Of a DNA stretch of 64,000 bases, positions 34,039 through 43,800 are shown piece after piece. Under the pieces are notes generated by a model. The model was not told the origin of the DNA. It made no database searches and saw nothing but the letters and a program-made list of their open reading frames with translations. The stretch covers positions 6,440,501-6,504,500 of the forward strand of contig NZ_AP019400.1 of assembly GCF_004295585.1 (NCBI RefSeq), given 5' to 3'. Both the position numbers and the translations under genes were made by a program. Every line of letters starts with the position of its first letter. Position 1 is the stretch's first letter. This DNA is from Cohnella abietis (lineage in GTDB: Bacteria > Bacillota > Bacilli > Paenibacillales > Paenibacillaceae).

Positions 34039-35049
34039 TCATCTCCCAGTTTGACTAGATTCATTGATGATAAGCTTCGGTTCAAGGACGATTTTCTCAA
34101 ACATCTTTAAGTTCTTATTCTTCTCTTTCCTCATGATGATGTCCCCAGCTATAGACCCAATCATATGTGCCGGTTGGATAATTGAAGTTATCTGCGGTTT
34201 AACTAACCCTGTCTCATCGTTGGCATCAAAGCAAACTGCTGCAATATCATTCGGAACATTGAGACCTCGTTCTTGGATTGCTTTAATTGCGCCATATAGC
34301 AGAAAATCATTAGCTGCGAATATTGCGGTTGGAAGCTCGTCCTGCTGAAGCCATTCGTTCATAATCTGATAACCGCTCTCTCTGCGGAACTGTCCAACCC
34401 CAATCCACTTCTCATGGACGGTTATGCCGTTATCCTCCAGACATTTCTGGAAACCAAGCAAACGCTCCGCCGCTGTTGATTGATTCTGAGGTCCGGTAAT
34501 GATGGCAAGCTTTTTATGCCCTTGATCTACTAAATGCTTAGCTAGGTCATAACCCGCTTTGACATTGTCTATAGTTACAACATCGAAATTTTCCTGCGTG
34601 TTCGGTAGGTTATCAATGAAGACGAAGGGGATACCCGAGCGCTTGTATTGCTCGAACAACTGCGGATTCCCACCTACGGTTGCAATTACAAGCCCCGTAA
34701 CCTGCTTCTGGAGGAGTAGCTGAACGTACTCTTCTTCCTTCTGAATATCCTCGTCGCTGTTGCATACGATGACGGAATGCTCGTTCTCACTGGCAATTTT
34801 CTCAACGCCCTTGATCACGCTGGCGTAGAAGCTGTTCGAGAGATCCGGCACGATAACACCAATCGTATTTGCGCTTTTGCGCTTTAAGCTTCTAGCGACT
34901 TCATTTGGATGATAGCCTAGCTCCTTGATGGTTTTTAGAATGAGCTCTCGCGTATCCTTATTCACTCTTCCCGTTCCGTTAATGACTCGGGACACTGTGG
35001 AAATAGATATATTGAGATGTTTGGCTATATCCTTAAGTTGCACTGACAC
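34039..35049 (-). CDS. LacI-family transcriptional regulator of the ASRT/glycosidase operon
   Basis: This is a 336-residue repressor with HTH QLKDIAKHLNISISTVSRVI starting at residue 4, hinge YHPNEVARSLKRKSANTIGV and a sugar-binding sensor domain. The start is set at GTG 35049: GGGAGGGAT precedes it and the HTH then begins three residues in. A longer frame to 35088 would run across the operator at 35073. The gene is the first of an eight-gene minus-strand operon and probably represses it through the two AACGTT-centred operators. Confidence 0.9.
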   Translation of the reverse strand: MSVQLKDIAKHLNISISTVSRVINGTGRVNKDTRELILKTIKELGYHPNEVARSLKRKSANTIGVIVPDLSNSFYASVIKGVEKIASENEHSVIVCNSDEDIQKEEEYVQLLLQKQVTGLVIATVGGNPQLFEQYKRSGIPFVFIDNLPNTQENFDVVTIDNVKAGYDLAKHLVDQGHKKLAIITGPQNQSTAAERLLGFQKCLEDNGITVHEKWIGVGQFRRESGYQIMNEWLQQDELPTAIFAANDFLLYGAIKAIQERGLNVPNDIAAVCFDANDETGLVKPQITSIIQPAHMIGSIAGDIIMRKEKNKNLKMFEKIVLEPKLIINESSQTGR

Positions 35050-35072
35050 TTTTATCCCTCCCACCATTTTGC

Positions 35073-35084
35073 GAGAACGTTCTC
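35073..35084. promoter_or_regulatory. LacI-type operator O1 of the ASRT operon
   Basis: GAGAACGTTCTC is a perfect 12-bp palindrome 24 bp upstream of the LacI GTG start, in the context TTGCGAGAACGTTCTCTCAA. It shares AACGTTCTCTCA with the site at 35284-35301, 211-217 bp away, suggesting looping. Confidence 0.7.
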
Positions 35085-35283
35085 TCAACTTTGTTAAAAA
35101 AATATCGGCTACCCGATAAGTGGTTTTCTACTAAATTACCTGTCATTCGACACATTCACAATAATGATTGCGTTTACATTCGTCATTTTACATTAAAAAT
35201 TTGCTCTCAGCAAGATAAAAATAAAAATTATTTATTCAACCGTCTTCTCACAAACAGGCAGAAGGATGAAAAATGGTTAATTT

Positions 35284-35301
35284 TGAGCAAACGTTCTCTC
35301 A
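35284..35301. promoter_or_regulatory. LacI-type operator O2 of the ASRT operon
   Basis: TGAGCAAACGTTCTCTCA matches the first operator over AACGTTCTCTCA and keeps the outer TGAG/CTCA arms. The remaining gap from 35050 to 35443 shows no gene: it is AT-rich, and a 71-codon frame on the plus strand has no ribosome binding site. Confidence 0.65.
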
Positions 35302-35443
35302 CTTAATAATAAAATATAGCTAGTTGTTTGTCAACATATATGACATATAATTTATAAAAAGCGTGTTTTCAGTGTGTGACCCTATAATAAAGTAACATAA
35401 TCGTGCTGCCGAACCGTCTAGATTCATAACAAAACCTCACAAA

Positions 35444-35932
35444 TCAGTAACTAACCTTACACGAGAAGCCGAGAGGAATAATTTCCGACAGGTACCTATT
35501 GATGAGCTCCTTTTCAATTTCAGTCAGAATAGTTGTCGTATACACGTTAAAATGAAGGGTCCCCGTATTCATATCAAGTCTGCTGAAAGTCATCCCTCCA
35601 CTCGCGAGCATCGTATTAATAACGGCTACAATACCGTACTGATCCAAATCTCTTTGCATGGCTGTTTGTACAATCTTCTCGGGTAGCTCATACACCTGGG
35701 GCACGCTATCGGCTTGAATCATCGAATACGCTTTGATTTGAAAGCAAACATAGGAAGGCAAATAACCAGAAACAAACTGCTTCAAGGCAGCGACATCCTG
35801 CTCGGGCAGCTGTAAATCATTATTCCAGACGTACAGTGTCGCCTTGTTCTTTCCATTAGTATGGGCCCTCACATATCTCAGCTGAGGATTATATTTCTTA
35901 ATGAGATATTCAGACAATAATCGCGTTCCCAT
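35444..35932 (-). CDS. Uncharacterised conserved protein, 162 residues
   Basis: I do not recognise the family. The ATG at 35932 has an excellent GGGAGGAAAT site, so the gene is real. The product is soluble, with alpha/beta alternation: MGTRLLSEYLIKKYNPQLRY, a charged region AHTNGKNKATLYVWNNDL, and a C-terminal half rich in Ile/Thr with SGGMTFSRLDMNTGTLHF and FSCKVSY at the end. It has no signal peptide, membrane helix or known motif. It lies alone, divergent from pepT and downstream of the LacI operator region. Confidence 0.72.
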   Translation of the reverse strand: MGTRLLSEYLIKKYNPQLRYVRAHTNGKNKATLYVWNNDLQLPEQDVAALKQFVSGYLPSYVCFQIKAYSMIQADSVPQVYELPEKIVQTAMQRDLDQYGIVAVINTMLASGGMTFSRLDMNTGTLHFNVYTTTILTEIEKELINRYLSEIIPLGFSCKVSY

Positions 35933-36118
35933 CGCTATTTCCTCCCGCTATCCGAATAGGGTCCTAGATTAGCTGTGTGACTCCATGTTTGCGCTTACAT
36001 GATATTGTATTTCCTTGAAGCCAGAAATAGTATGAATTCCCTTAACCCAATGGCGGATCTCAGCATTTCATACTCTCTCCGAACTTTGGTAAAATAGCTT
36101 CAAGGAGCTGATCGCACA

Positions 36119-37360
36119 ATGAAGGATGAAATTATAGCCAGATTTAAGACGTATGTTCAAGTGGACACCCAGTCCGATGAGAGCAACAAGACTTGTCCGA
36201 CTACTGAGGGTCAATTAACGCTTGGGAAAATGTTAGTTGAAGAGCTAAAGCAAATTGGAATGGAGGATGTTACGGTCGATGCCAATGGATACGTCATGGC
36301 TACACTGCCTGCTAACACCGATAAGAACATTCCCACAATTGGGTTCCTCGCGCATCTCGATACAGCAACCGACTTCACGGGCAAAGATGTAAAGCCTCAA
36401 ATCGTAGACAGCTACGACGGCAAGGATATCATCCTTAACGAAGCTCAGAATATCGTGCTGTCGCCACAGGATTTCCCAGAGCTCTCCAGCTACATTGGGC
36501 AAACTTTAATTACAACTGATGGAACGACACTACTAGGTGCAGACGACAAAGCAGGCATGACTGAAATCATGACCGCAATGGCTTACTTGATTCAGCATCC
36601 TGAAATTAAACACGGCCGCGTCAGAGTCGCTTTCACTCCGGATGAGGAAATCGGGAGAGGGCCTCATCGGTTCGATGTAGCTGCTTTTAATGCTAGCTAT
36701 GCTTACACAATGGACGGCGGACCGCTTGGCGAGCTGCAATATGAGAGCTTCAACGCTGCTGTTGCTCGGATTACTTGCACAGGAAAGATCGTTCATCCAG
36801 GGACGGCCAAGGGTAAAATGGTAAACTCCGCGAAGATCGCGATGGAGATTAATAATCGGCTGCCTGCGGAAGAAGCACCGGAATATACAGAGGGCTATGA
36901 GGGCTTCTATCACCTCATCTCGATTCAGGGGGACGTTGAAGAAACCAAGCTTCATTACATCATTCGGGATTTCGATAAGGAACGTTTTGACGGGAGAAAG
37001 GCAGAGCTGCAAGAAATCGTGAAGGAATTACAGGAGACATACGGAGAGCAACGGATATTACTTGAAATTAAGGATCAGTACCTCAACATGCGGGAGAAAA
37101 TAGAGCCCGTTAAAGAAATCGTAGATATCGCCCATCAAGCGATGGTGAACCTAGGCATTGATCCCATCATCCGTCCGATTCGCGGTGGCACCGATGGCTC
37201 TCAGCTGAGCTACATGGGATTGCCTACTCCGAATATTTTCACAGGTGGAGAGAACTACCATGGGCGATACGAATACGTCTCAGTAGATACGATGATTAAG
37301 GCTACTAACGTGATCATTGAGATTATTAAGCTTTTTGAGCAGAAGTCGGCGGCGGAGTAA
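36119..37360 (+). CDS. pepT: Peptidase T (tripeptide aminopeptidase)
   Basis: This 413-residue M20B zinc aminopeptidase releases N-terminal residues from tripeptides in the cytoplasm. The di-zinc motifs are visible: GFLAHLDTATD (His, Asp), GADDKAGM, FTPDEEIGRG (Glu pair), YTMDGGPLGE and the final His in GGENYHGRYEYV. IRGGTDGSQLSYMGLPTPN is the family's substrate-binding segment. Length is normal. AAGGAG lies about 14 bases before the ATG. The 3' end overlaps the convergent alkyltransferase-like gene by 35 bp. Confidence 0.96.
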   Translation: MKDEIIARFKTYVQVDTQSDESNKTCPTTEGQLTLGKMLVEELKQIGMEDVTVDANGYVMATLPANTDKNIPTIGFLAHLDTATDFTGKDVKPQIVDSYDGKDIILNEAQNIVLSPQDFPELSSYIGQTLITTDGTTLLGADDKAGMTEIMTAMAYLIQHPEIKHGRVRVAFTPDEEIGRGPHRFDVAAFNASYAYTMDGGPLGELQYESFNAAVARITCTGKIVHPGTAKGKMVNSAKIAMEINNRLPAEEAPEYTEGYEGFYHLISIQGDVEETKLHYIIRDFDKERFDGRKAELQEIVKELQETYGEQRILLEIKDQYLNMREKIEPVKEIVDIAHQAMVNLGIDPIIRPIRGGTDGSQLSYMGLPTPNIFTGGENYHGRYEYVSVDTMIKATNVIIEIIKLFEQKSAAE

Positions 37361-37655
37361 AACGGTAAATATCGAGGTCTATGCGACCGCCTAAGCCAAT
37401 CTCGACGTGCTCATTTTCCAAATAGAGAGCTTGCATATATCGCCCTTCACCTTCTTGAATGGCAATTTCCCCTTTAGCATTAACAACTCTATGCCAAGGC
37501 AGGTCATGCTTCGCGCTCAGCGAATGTAGAATTCTAACGACCTGCCTGGCCCCTCTTGGGCTCCCCGCACATTCCGCGATTTGCCCATACGTCATCACAC
37601 GTCCTTCTGGTATGCTTTTAATAATCTGAACGACTCGTTCTGTAAATGGCTGCAT
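37326..37655 (-). CDS. Alkyltransferase-like (ATL) DNA-binding protein, MGMT family
   Basis: This 109-residue protein covers only the DNA-binding domain of the Ogt/MGMT family. The active site normally reads PCHRV, but here it is PWHRVV with Trp54 in place of the acceptor cysteine, which defines ATL proteins. They bind O6-alkylguanine lesions and hand them to nucleotide-excision repair without transferring the alkyl group. MTYGQIAECAGSPRGARQVV supplies the helix-turn-helix and arginine finger. GAGGAAGG precedes the ATG. It is convergent and overlapping with pepT. Confidence 0.92.
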   Translation of the reverse strand: MQPFTERVVQIIKSIPEGRVMTYGQIAECAGSPRGARQVVRILHSLSAKHDLPWHRVVNAKGEIAIQEGEGRYMQALYLENEHVEIGLGGRIDLDIYRFTPPPTSAQKA

Positions 37656-37751
37656 TCGTCTAACCTTCCTCTTCTCGTAGATAGACTTGGTATGCCCATT
37701 CTAGCACATTTCCCTGCACTAACCACTAGTCCCCTTTCACATAATAGAATA

Positions 37752-37789
37752 GCAAAAGCTGCTAACATCAATCGTCAGCAGCCTTTGCA
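37752..37789 (-). terminator. Intrinsic terminator of the giant SLH-protein gene
   Basis: GCAAAAGCTGCT pairs with AGCAGCCTTTGC across a 14-base loop, with one bulge. The minus-strand exit after the stem reads TATTCTATTA, so it is moderately T-rich. It lies 16 bp beyond the stop. Confidence 0.6.
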
Positions 37790-37804
37790 TCTTTCATTTA
37801 TCGC

Positions 37805-40800
37805 TTACTTCAGCAAGTTCCAGATAGCCTGCGCTGTCTCTGCGCGAGTCACCTTGTCTGAAGGGCTGAAGTAGCCTGCTTTTTTGCCATTCATGAGCCC
37901 GGATTGAATCGCTTTGTTAACAGCTTCAGTTGCCCAGCCGGAAACATTGCCGCGATCTTGATAACTGTTTAGTCCGTCGTTATCCGAAGTCAGCTCATGC
38001 TTCGCATATTCGGATGCCCGAACGAGTAATGTAGCCATCTGCTCACGGGTGATCTGCGCATTAGGCGTAAACTTATCATCTGCTACACCTTGGATCAACC
38101 CTGCGGCATAGGCCGTACGAACCGCTTCAGCATACCATGCATCGGATACGATATCCTTAAATGGGGCCGTTTCCTTCACTGCTTTCAAATTGAACGCACG
38201 GACGAGCATCGCCGTAAACTCAGCCCTCGTTGTAAGTCCGTCTGGCTTGAAGCTGTTTCCGTCCACTCCCGAAACCACATACTTAGCCGCAAGTGTTTTG
38301 ATTGCATGGGATGCCCAATGGGTGATTGGCAAATCCGCGAATTGCTTGTCGTACTCCATGACCGCGTATTTACTGAAATGATGGAGCTCCGTAGAGATGA
38401 TTCCTTTGGAGGCATCTAGTATTCCTCCGACATACTCCCAGCTGAGGTTTGTTTCATTGTAATAATAAATTCCGATTAGATCTTTATTCTGCGAGGTTTG
38501 GTACGAAAGCTCAATGTGAACAGCATCCGTGAAAGAAGCCAATCGCGTCTGTTTGCCTTTATTGTTGACTGCGTAAAGCTCTAATTCATATACGGTTCCC
38601 CCAGATTTCAGCGAGGAATCACCAGTAGCTGTCGTTACAGTTGCCGATACGACCTTCACAATGATCGATGTCGCATCCAGCGCTTCCTTCACCGCTTGCT
38701 CTTGCAACGCCTTCAGTACGCTGGATGGAATGACTATAGTTGCTTGACCCGCTTGAACAATTAAATCATGATTTTGAAGCCATTCAGCTACGTTCATCGG
38801 CAGAGACAGCGATTCCTTGCCTGATTGGAGCGGAATCGTTCCGTTGCCTTCTTTTAGCTGCGATTCAGTTACTTTCTGCATTGTCGGGCTTTCTGGATTT
38901 GACGTCACAACACTGCTGCTATTGTTATTATCGTTAGGGCCAGCTTCTGTTGAAGAAGCTGCTATAGCTAGTGTCGGCTGACTAACCGCAGGCGTTCCCG
39001 CCAATCCGTGGTTGTCCACTGGAGTCACTTCAAACTTGATATGTTTACCTTGATCCACTGCAATTGGAGAATAAGATGCACTTGTTGCGCCCACTATCGC
39101 GGAATAGGCCCCATCCAACGTGCTGCTAATAAGCCAACGGTAAGTCGAAGCCCCTTCCGTATCTCCTTCATCGGGATCACTAAATGTATGCGTTCCTGTT
39201 AACGCTGAGCCCACTTGTGCCGCACCTGTGATGCTTGCCGTTGCAGTTGGTGCATGATTTGTACCGCTACCATTGCCGCCCCCAGCCGCAACGACCCGAA
39301 TAGGAGTCTCTTTTAGTAGAATTTGATCTCCGCTAGACTTATCCGTAACGTTAACTGTAAGGATATAGGTCCCCTGCTCTTCAATCGACAATATTACGTC
39401 TCTCGTCAGCAGCTCTGTGCCCGCGGGAACGAGCCATTCGAATGTTCCTCCATCTACATTAGTTGTCGCATCGCCCTTCACCGCATACTGTACTATTAAC
39501 ATACGCTCACCCGACGTAGCGTTTCTCGCCGTCAAGGTTAAAGCCTTGTTATCTGTCGTAGCGAACTCCGACCCCGATACTGCCGCACGAGCAATGACCT
39601 TGTCTTCCAATAGAACGACATCGTCCACCCATAAGGTAGTCCCTGCACGAACGATCACCTTCAATGCTGTTGTGCCAGCAGCGAAGTCTCCAAGGTCCTT
39701 GAATACGAATTTCTTCCATTCTGTACTCCCGCCAATAGACAACGCCCCGGAGTCTCCGACATAAAGACCGAGCTCAGCTCCGTGTTCATCCAGCTGCATA
39801 ATTTCAACACTTGCTCCGTTTGGTGCTGTTGCCATATCTTTCGTCCATAACGACAGGACATAGCGCTTCGCTGAATCGATGGATATCGAATCGCTTCCCG
39901 TGTAGGCATCGCCACCACTTGGTGTCAGCTTAACGCTAAAATCTCCACCATGCTTAATGCTCGCATCCAGCGTAGTCCTTTGGCTAGTTACCCATGGTCC
40001 AAGCTCAAAACCGCCATTGCTTATCAAGCTAACAGGCTCAGGTTTTACTGCACCCCCATAACCGTAAGTAAACGATATTTCGCCAAGCTGAGGTGACCAG
40101 GATACTTCGTTGTCATCTCGGAAGAGCACTTTCAAATAATTCGTCCCTAACGGAAGAGTATCATTAGACACATTGATGTTGGTCCAGCCGTTAGGCGTAA
40201 GACTCTTCACTTCCTTGATCTCCAGCTTCGTCCATGTGGAGTTATCTGGAGATCCATAAAAATCAACCTTCATCGCACTCGATTGGGAATAAAATTTCGC
40301 CAAAAAGCTGTTCATATTGCGTACATGGTAAATTAAATACTCATTCGTGTTGGACATTCGGGCAATCCGGCTTGTGTCTCCATTCGCAATAACTGGATTC
40401 GAGGAATCCAGACCGAAATGACTCGATTTCTCAAAAATACCATCCATATTATCAAGGGTATCCTTGTAGATTAAGCTGTTGCCGGATACTACGACATCAT
40501 CGATCCACGCTTTACCTGTCGTCCCTGCCTTCGTTCGAACGATAAATCTAATTCCCGGAGCAAGTGTAGTCATATCATGGATTGAATACTCTGTCCAAGC
40601 TGTTGTTCCGCCAACGGCTATCGTTTGGCTTCCCGTATCAAGCAGTCCAAGATCATTGCCATATTCATCAACCTGCATGATTTCGACTTTGACTCCATGC
40701 TCGTCAGAGATCCCCTCCGTTTTCAGCCAAAGCGAGGTCGAATAGCTTTTCCCTATTTGCACATCCACAACAGAACTGGACATGATACTAGCATTACTGC

Positions 40801-43800
40801 CTGCAATCAATTTAGCGCTTTGTCTACCGCTGTGTTTCACTTCAGCATCTAATTCGGCGCCGGATTGGACAGCCCATAGACCTGTTTCAAAGCCGCTCTT
40901 CTCAATCAGGCTCTCCGGTTCCGACTCCTCATGACCGTATTTGATCATTACTTCACCGATTTGCGGTGACCAGCTATTGTCATTTGTCTCACGGATGACA
41001 GCCTTCATAAAGTTCGTATTCCGAGGGATATTCTGAGCAACCTTCGTTACAGAAAACCAGCCCCAATCGGTATCTTCTTTATTCCTATCAAGGACGCTCA
41101 CGTGGGTCCAGGTTACATTATCAGAGGAGGCATAGAAATCAATGTCAGCTTTAGTTGCCGTATAAGCCTTTAACGAAAACTCAGAGATTAATGGCTTGTT
41201 ATAGACGAAATATTGGTCTGAATTCTCAAATCTCGCAAGACGACTCGTATCTCCGCCAGCTATGTTCGGACTACCTCCCTCCAAACCAAGCAGGGCAGAA
41301 TTCGCATATAAGCCGCTCATATCATTAAAATAATCAATGTAAGTTTGAATAAACTCGCTATCTAGTAGCACCACATCATCTATCCATACTGTTCCTGTAA
41401 TATTAGCCTGCACCCGAACAATAACCCTCAGACTTGTCGCAGCAGTTTCAACCGAATCAATCTTGAATTCTGTCCAGTTATGAGTACCTCCCGTTTGGAT
41501 TAAACCATTGCTTTTGGAATAAATACCGATGTCGCGACCAGCTTCATCTACCTGCATAAGCTCAACCTTCACCCCATCGGGGGAAGATATCCCTTCAGTT
41601 TTTAATCGTACAGAAAACGAATGCTTCTTGCCTGCGCCAATGGCTGCCAGTGCACTCTCCACATAGGGTCCCTGTCCCGTAGCTGTCAGCCTCGCACTTT
41701 TCTTACCTGTAGCCCTTACCTCTGTATCAATCTCGGCATCTTTATGACTCGGCCAAATACCGGCTTCAAACCCATTGTTGTCCACCAAACTGTCCTTCTC
41801 ATTTACTTCATACCCGTAGTTAATCGTTACTTTCCCAATCTGAGGTGTCCAGCTATTCAAATTGGTCCCCTTAAGCACGATTTTTAAATAATCTATTCCC
41901 TGCGGCACCTTGCTGGAAGACAAGGTAAACCCATACCAACCATATTGCGTGTCTGTACGCTCGCTTTTTTGAACGGTTACCGGTAACCAGCTCTTGTTAT
42001 CGGAAGAGCCTAGAATTTCAACATCATCGGTTGAATCGGAGTATAATTGGACCTCAAAGCTCCGAATATTAGGCTTGTTGTAAACAATAAATTGATCCGT
42101 ACCTGCTGTTCTGGCAAGACGCCCCGCATCTCCGCCTGTGTTACCCGGATTAGAGCTATCCAGACCCACAAATTCAGAATGTCCAAATATGAGATTCATA
42201 TTATCCAATGAGTCAACGAAGGTTTCAAGCGCATACTGATCTGTCAGTAGATCAAGCACTGCTTTCCTAGCTGCCAAGATAGCTTCCGACTCTCGGTTAT
42301 ATTTCGTTCCACTGGAAATGATCGAACCTGCGATCTTCTGAGCAAACTCGCCTTTGCCATCTTTCTCAAGCAATTTAAGTAGCTCATAATCCTGAATGCC
42401 CTCTAATTGCACTTCACTTCTCATTGAGCTCATTACATCTAGGTTTTCTTTGTCTGGATAGATTAACCATGCATCTCCAGGACTGCCATAGTCCGACTCA
42501 TGAAGAACATCGTCTTCTCCTGTTATTTCTATTTCGGATAACTGTAATCGATAATCCGTACACTGATTACCACTGCACCCAAGCTTGGTTGCCTTCACAC
42601 GCACATATTGCGTCATAATTCCAGGTAGATTATACGTCGTATTAGCACTATTATAGGTAGTCTTCTCTGGCTTTGGAAAATCCACCTCTGTCACTTGAGC
42701 GATCCAGCTAGAGGTAGCAGAATCATACGTCTCGATTGTAAAATCGACAGGAAAACCATACCCGAAGTTCCCCTCGTCAATTCTCGGCATTATCGCAACC
42801 TTACGGATCTTCTGTTCATTACCGAGATTAATCGTAATATATTCTTCTGCATTCGCGGTTTCATTGGACTTGCTGCTCCAGCCCAAATTTCTTACGTCCG
42901 CCGTAACGACACCATCTGTAGCTCTTGAAGGAGCCCAATAATCCCAGCCCGTTTCACTACTAACTTCAACGCTTTTACCGATAGAGATCGGTTCTGGCGA
43001 CCAGATGTTAAAGCCATAATGGAGATACCCCGTCATTCCATTCTTGAAGGTGTACCAGTGGGGAAGCAATGTTTTCGTTAAATGCATATCGTAAAGCCTG
43101 TTTAAGTATTTACCTTGAGGATAATTGCAAATGTACAGCCACAATTCCTTACCTAATCGTTGCATTTCCTTATGAAAGCTCTGATTAAGATCGAATACAT
43201 CCTGTTTCACTACGAATATATCTAGACCGGCCGCGCTCTGCTCCTGCCTGATGACCTGTGCATCCGTTGTCTTCATGCCATGCGTGGCTCCGTTCGAATC
43301 TTGAGCGGTTCCCAAGGTATGGATCTTCTCATACACCCAATTGTTATCGGAGTTGTCCTGATTAGTCTTCGGTTCATCTCCCCCGCTTTGGATGAAGGTA
43401 TCCAGCCACCCCTTCTCTTGTAAATGCTCTGCGAGTGCAGGCAAGTATTTCGCTAGCCATGCTTCTGCTTTCGGATCGTCAATGGTTACATTATCTTGTG
43501 TGATGACGCCGTTCTTGTTCTCCAATATAGACAGCAAATACCGGTCGTCGACGTTCTTACCCAACAATAAACTTACACCGTGCAAATAGTGTCCTGATCC
43601 CTTGTCCTTAAACATCTGAACAAACCTGTCAAAATCAGTCCAGTCGAACACAATATTTCCTTCCGTATCAATGCTTGAATCCTTTTGTAAAAAGGCGATC
43701 GGACTGAGCCATAACACATTATTCCGATGGTCAGCCATGTAAGCTGCCATTCTATCCATAAGTGTCCACCACTCAGCACTCCACTGAACAATTCCGTACT

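Noticed and set aside
35091..35306. 71-codon plus-strand frame in the LacI operator region
   Set aside because: It is AT-rich, has no ribosome binding site and spans the second operator.
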